Below, in pieces: positions 28,866 to 28,886 of a DNA stretch of 28,886 nucleotides. The DNA lies in contig CAVFDI010000016.1 in assembly GCA_963621145.1 (NCBI GenBank), forward strand, positions 1-28,886, written 5' to 3'. The notes beneath the pieces were generated by a model, which saw only the letters and a program-made list of their open reading frames with translations, did no database searches and had not been told where the DNA came from. Position 1 is the stretch's first letter. Each line of letters opens with the position of its first letter. Position numbers and translations under genes: made by a program. This stretch comes from W0P28-013 sp963621145 (GTDB lineage: Bacteria; Bacteroidota; Bacteroidia; Bacteroidales; Paludibacteraceae).

Positions 28866-28886
28866 AGAAATCAGAAATTAGAAATC
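28866..28886 (+). repeat. Heptad array AGAAATY, cut by the window end
   Basis: AGAAATC, AGAAATT, AGAAATC, three contiguous 7-bp units of the same family as 3629-3657. It continues beyond the window. Confidence 0.7.

Overview
The window reads as chromosomal DNA of a Bacteroidota bacterium, most likely order Bacteroidales. The evidence is a PorT-type secretion protein, a Bacteroidales-style lipoprotein/beta-barrel pair, a 'Fibrobacter succinogenes major paralogous'-type secreted protein, weak Shine-Dalgarno sites, and promoters of the Bacteroidota type (TTTG, about 19 bp, then TAnnTTTG). No phage, plasmid, conjugative element, CRISPR array or complete insertion sequence is visible. Genus and species cannot be named from the sequence alone.

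Layout, left to right. 70-2971 (+): argS, a 55-residue 2[4Fe-4S] ferredoxin and porT. 2994-3169 (-): a tRNA-Ser(CGA) with a consensus promoter and a terminator hairpin shared with porT. 3170-3900: a gene-free stretch holding a 213-bp MITE-like element and other repeats. 3901-6367 (+): a three-module surface lipoprotein and a beta-barrel partner. 6664-8034 (+): radA. 8248-13177 (-): dxs, trkA, trkH. 13352-14518 (-): a DivIC/FtsB-like protein followed by an RluA-family pseudouridine synthase. 14660-17332 (-): htpG, then a small outer-membrane protein. 17677-18432 (+): a secreted paralogous-domain protein. 18651-22949 (-): a Pif1-type helicase with HRDC, a Nudix hydrolase, and an AAA ATPase translationally coupled to a hotdog thioesterase. 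23166-25136 (-): gyrB. 25288-28843 (+): a split chromate transporter, tcdA, a lolD-like ABC ATPase and a PsuK-like sugar kinase.

Most genes are housekeeping: translation (argS, tRNA-Ser, tcdA, rluA), DNA topology and repair (radA, gyrB, helicase), isoprenoid precursors (dxs), potassium uptake (trkAH), protein folding (htpG) and envelope biogenesis (porT, lolD, divIC).

The most unusual signal is in the spaces between genes. Nearly every intergenic stretch carries degenerate tandem arrays of 7-bp (sometimes 8- or 9-bp) units such as CTTGCGA, GAAATCT, AGAAATC, TAAAGAA, GTTGATTA, ATTCAACA and AAAGTnn. Different unit families are joined in the same heptad register, and the same composite strings recur at distant sites in both orientations. 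Other points of note are a near-perfect 33-bp palindrome over the promoter of the ATPase-thioesterase operon, a nested-palindrome element at 18450-18603, a pseudouridine synthase with an altered HRLD motif, and a codon preference that leaves long open frames antisense to most genes.
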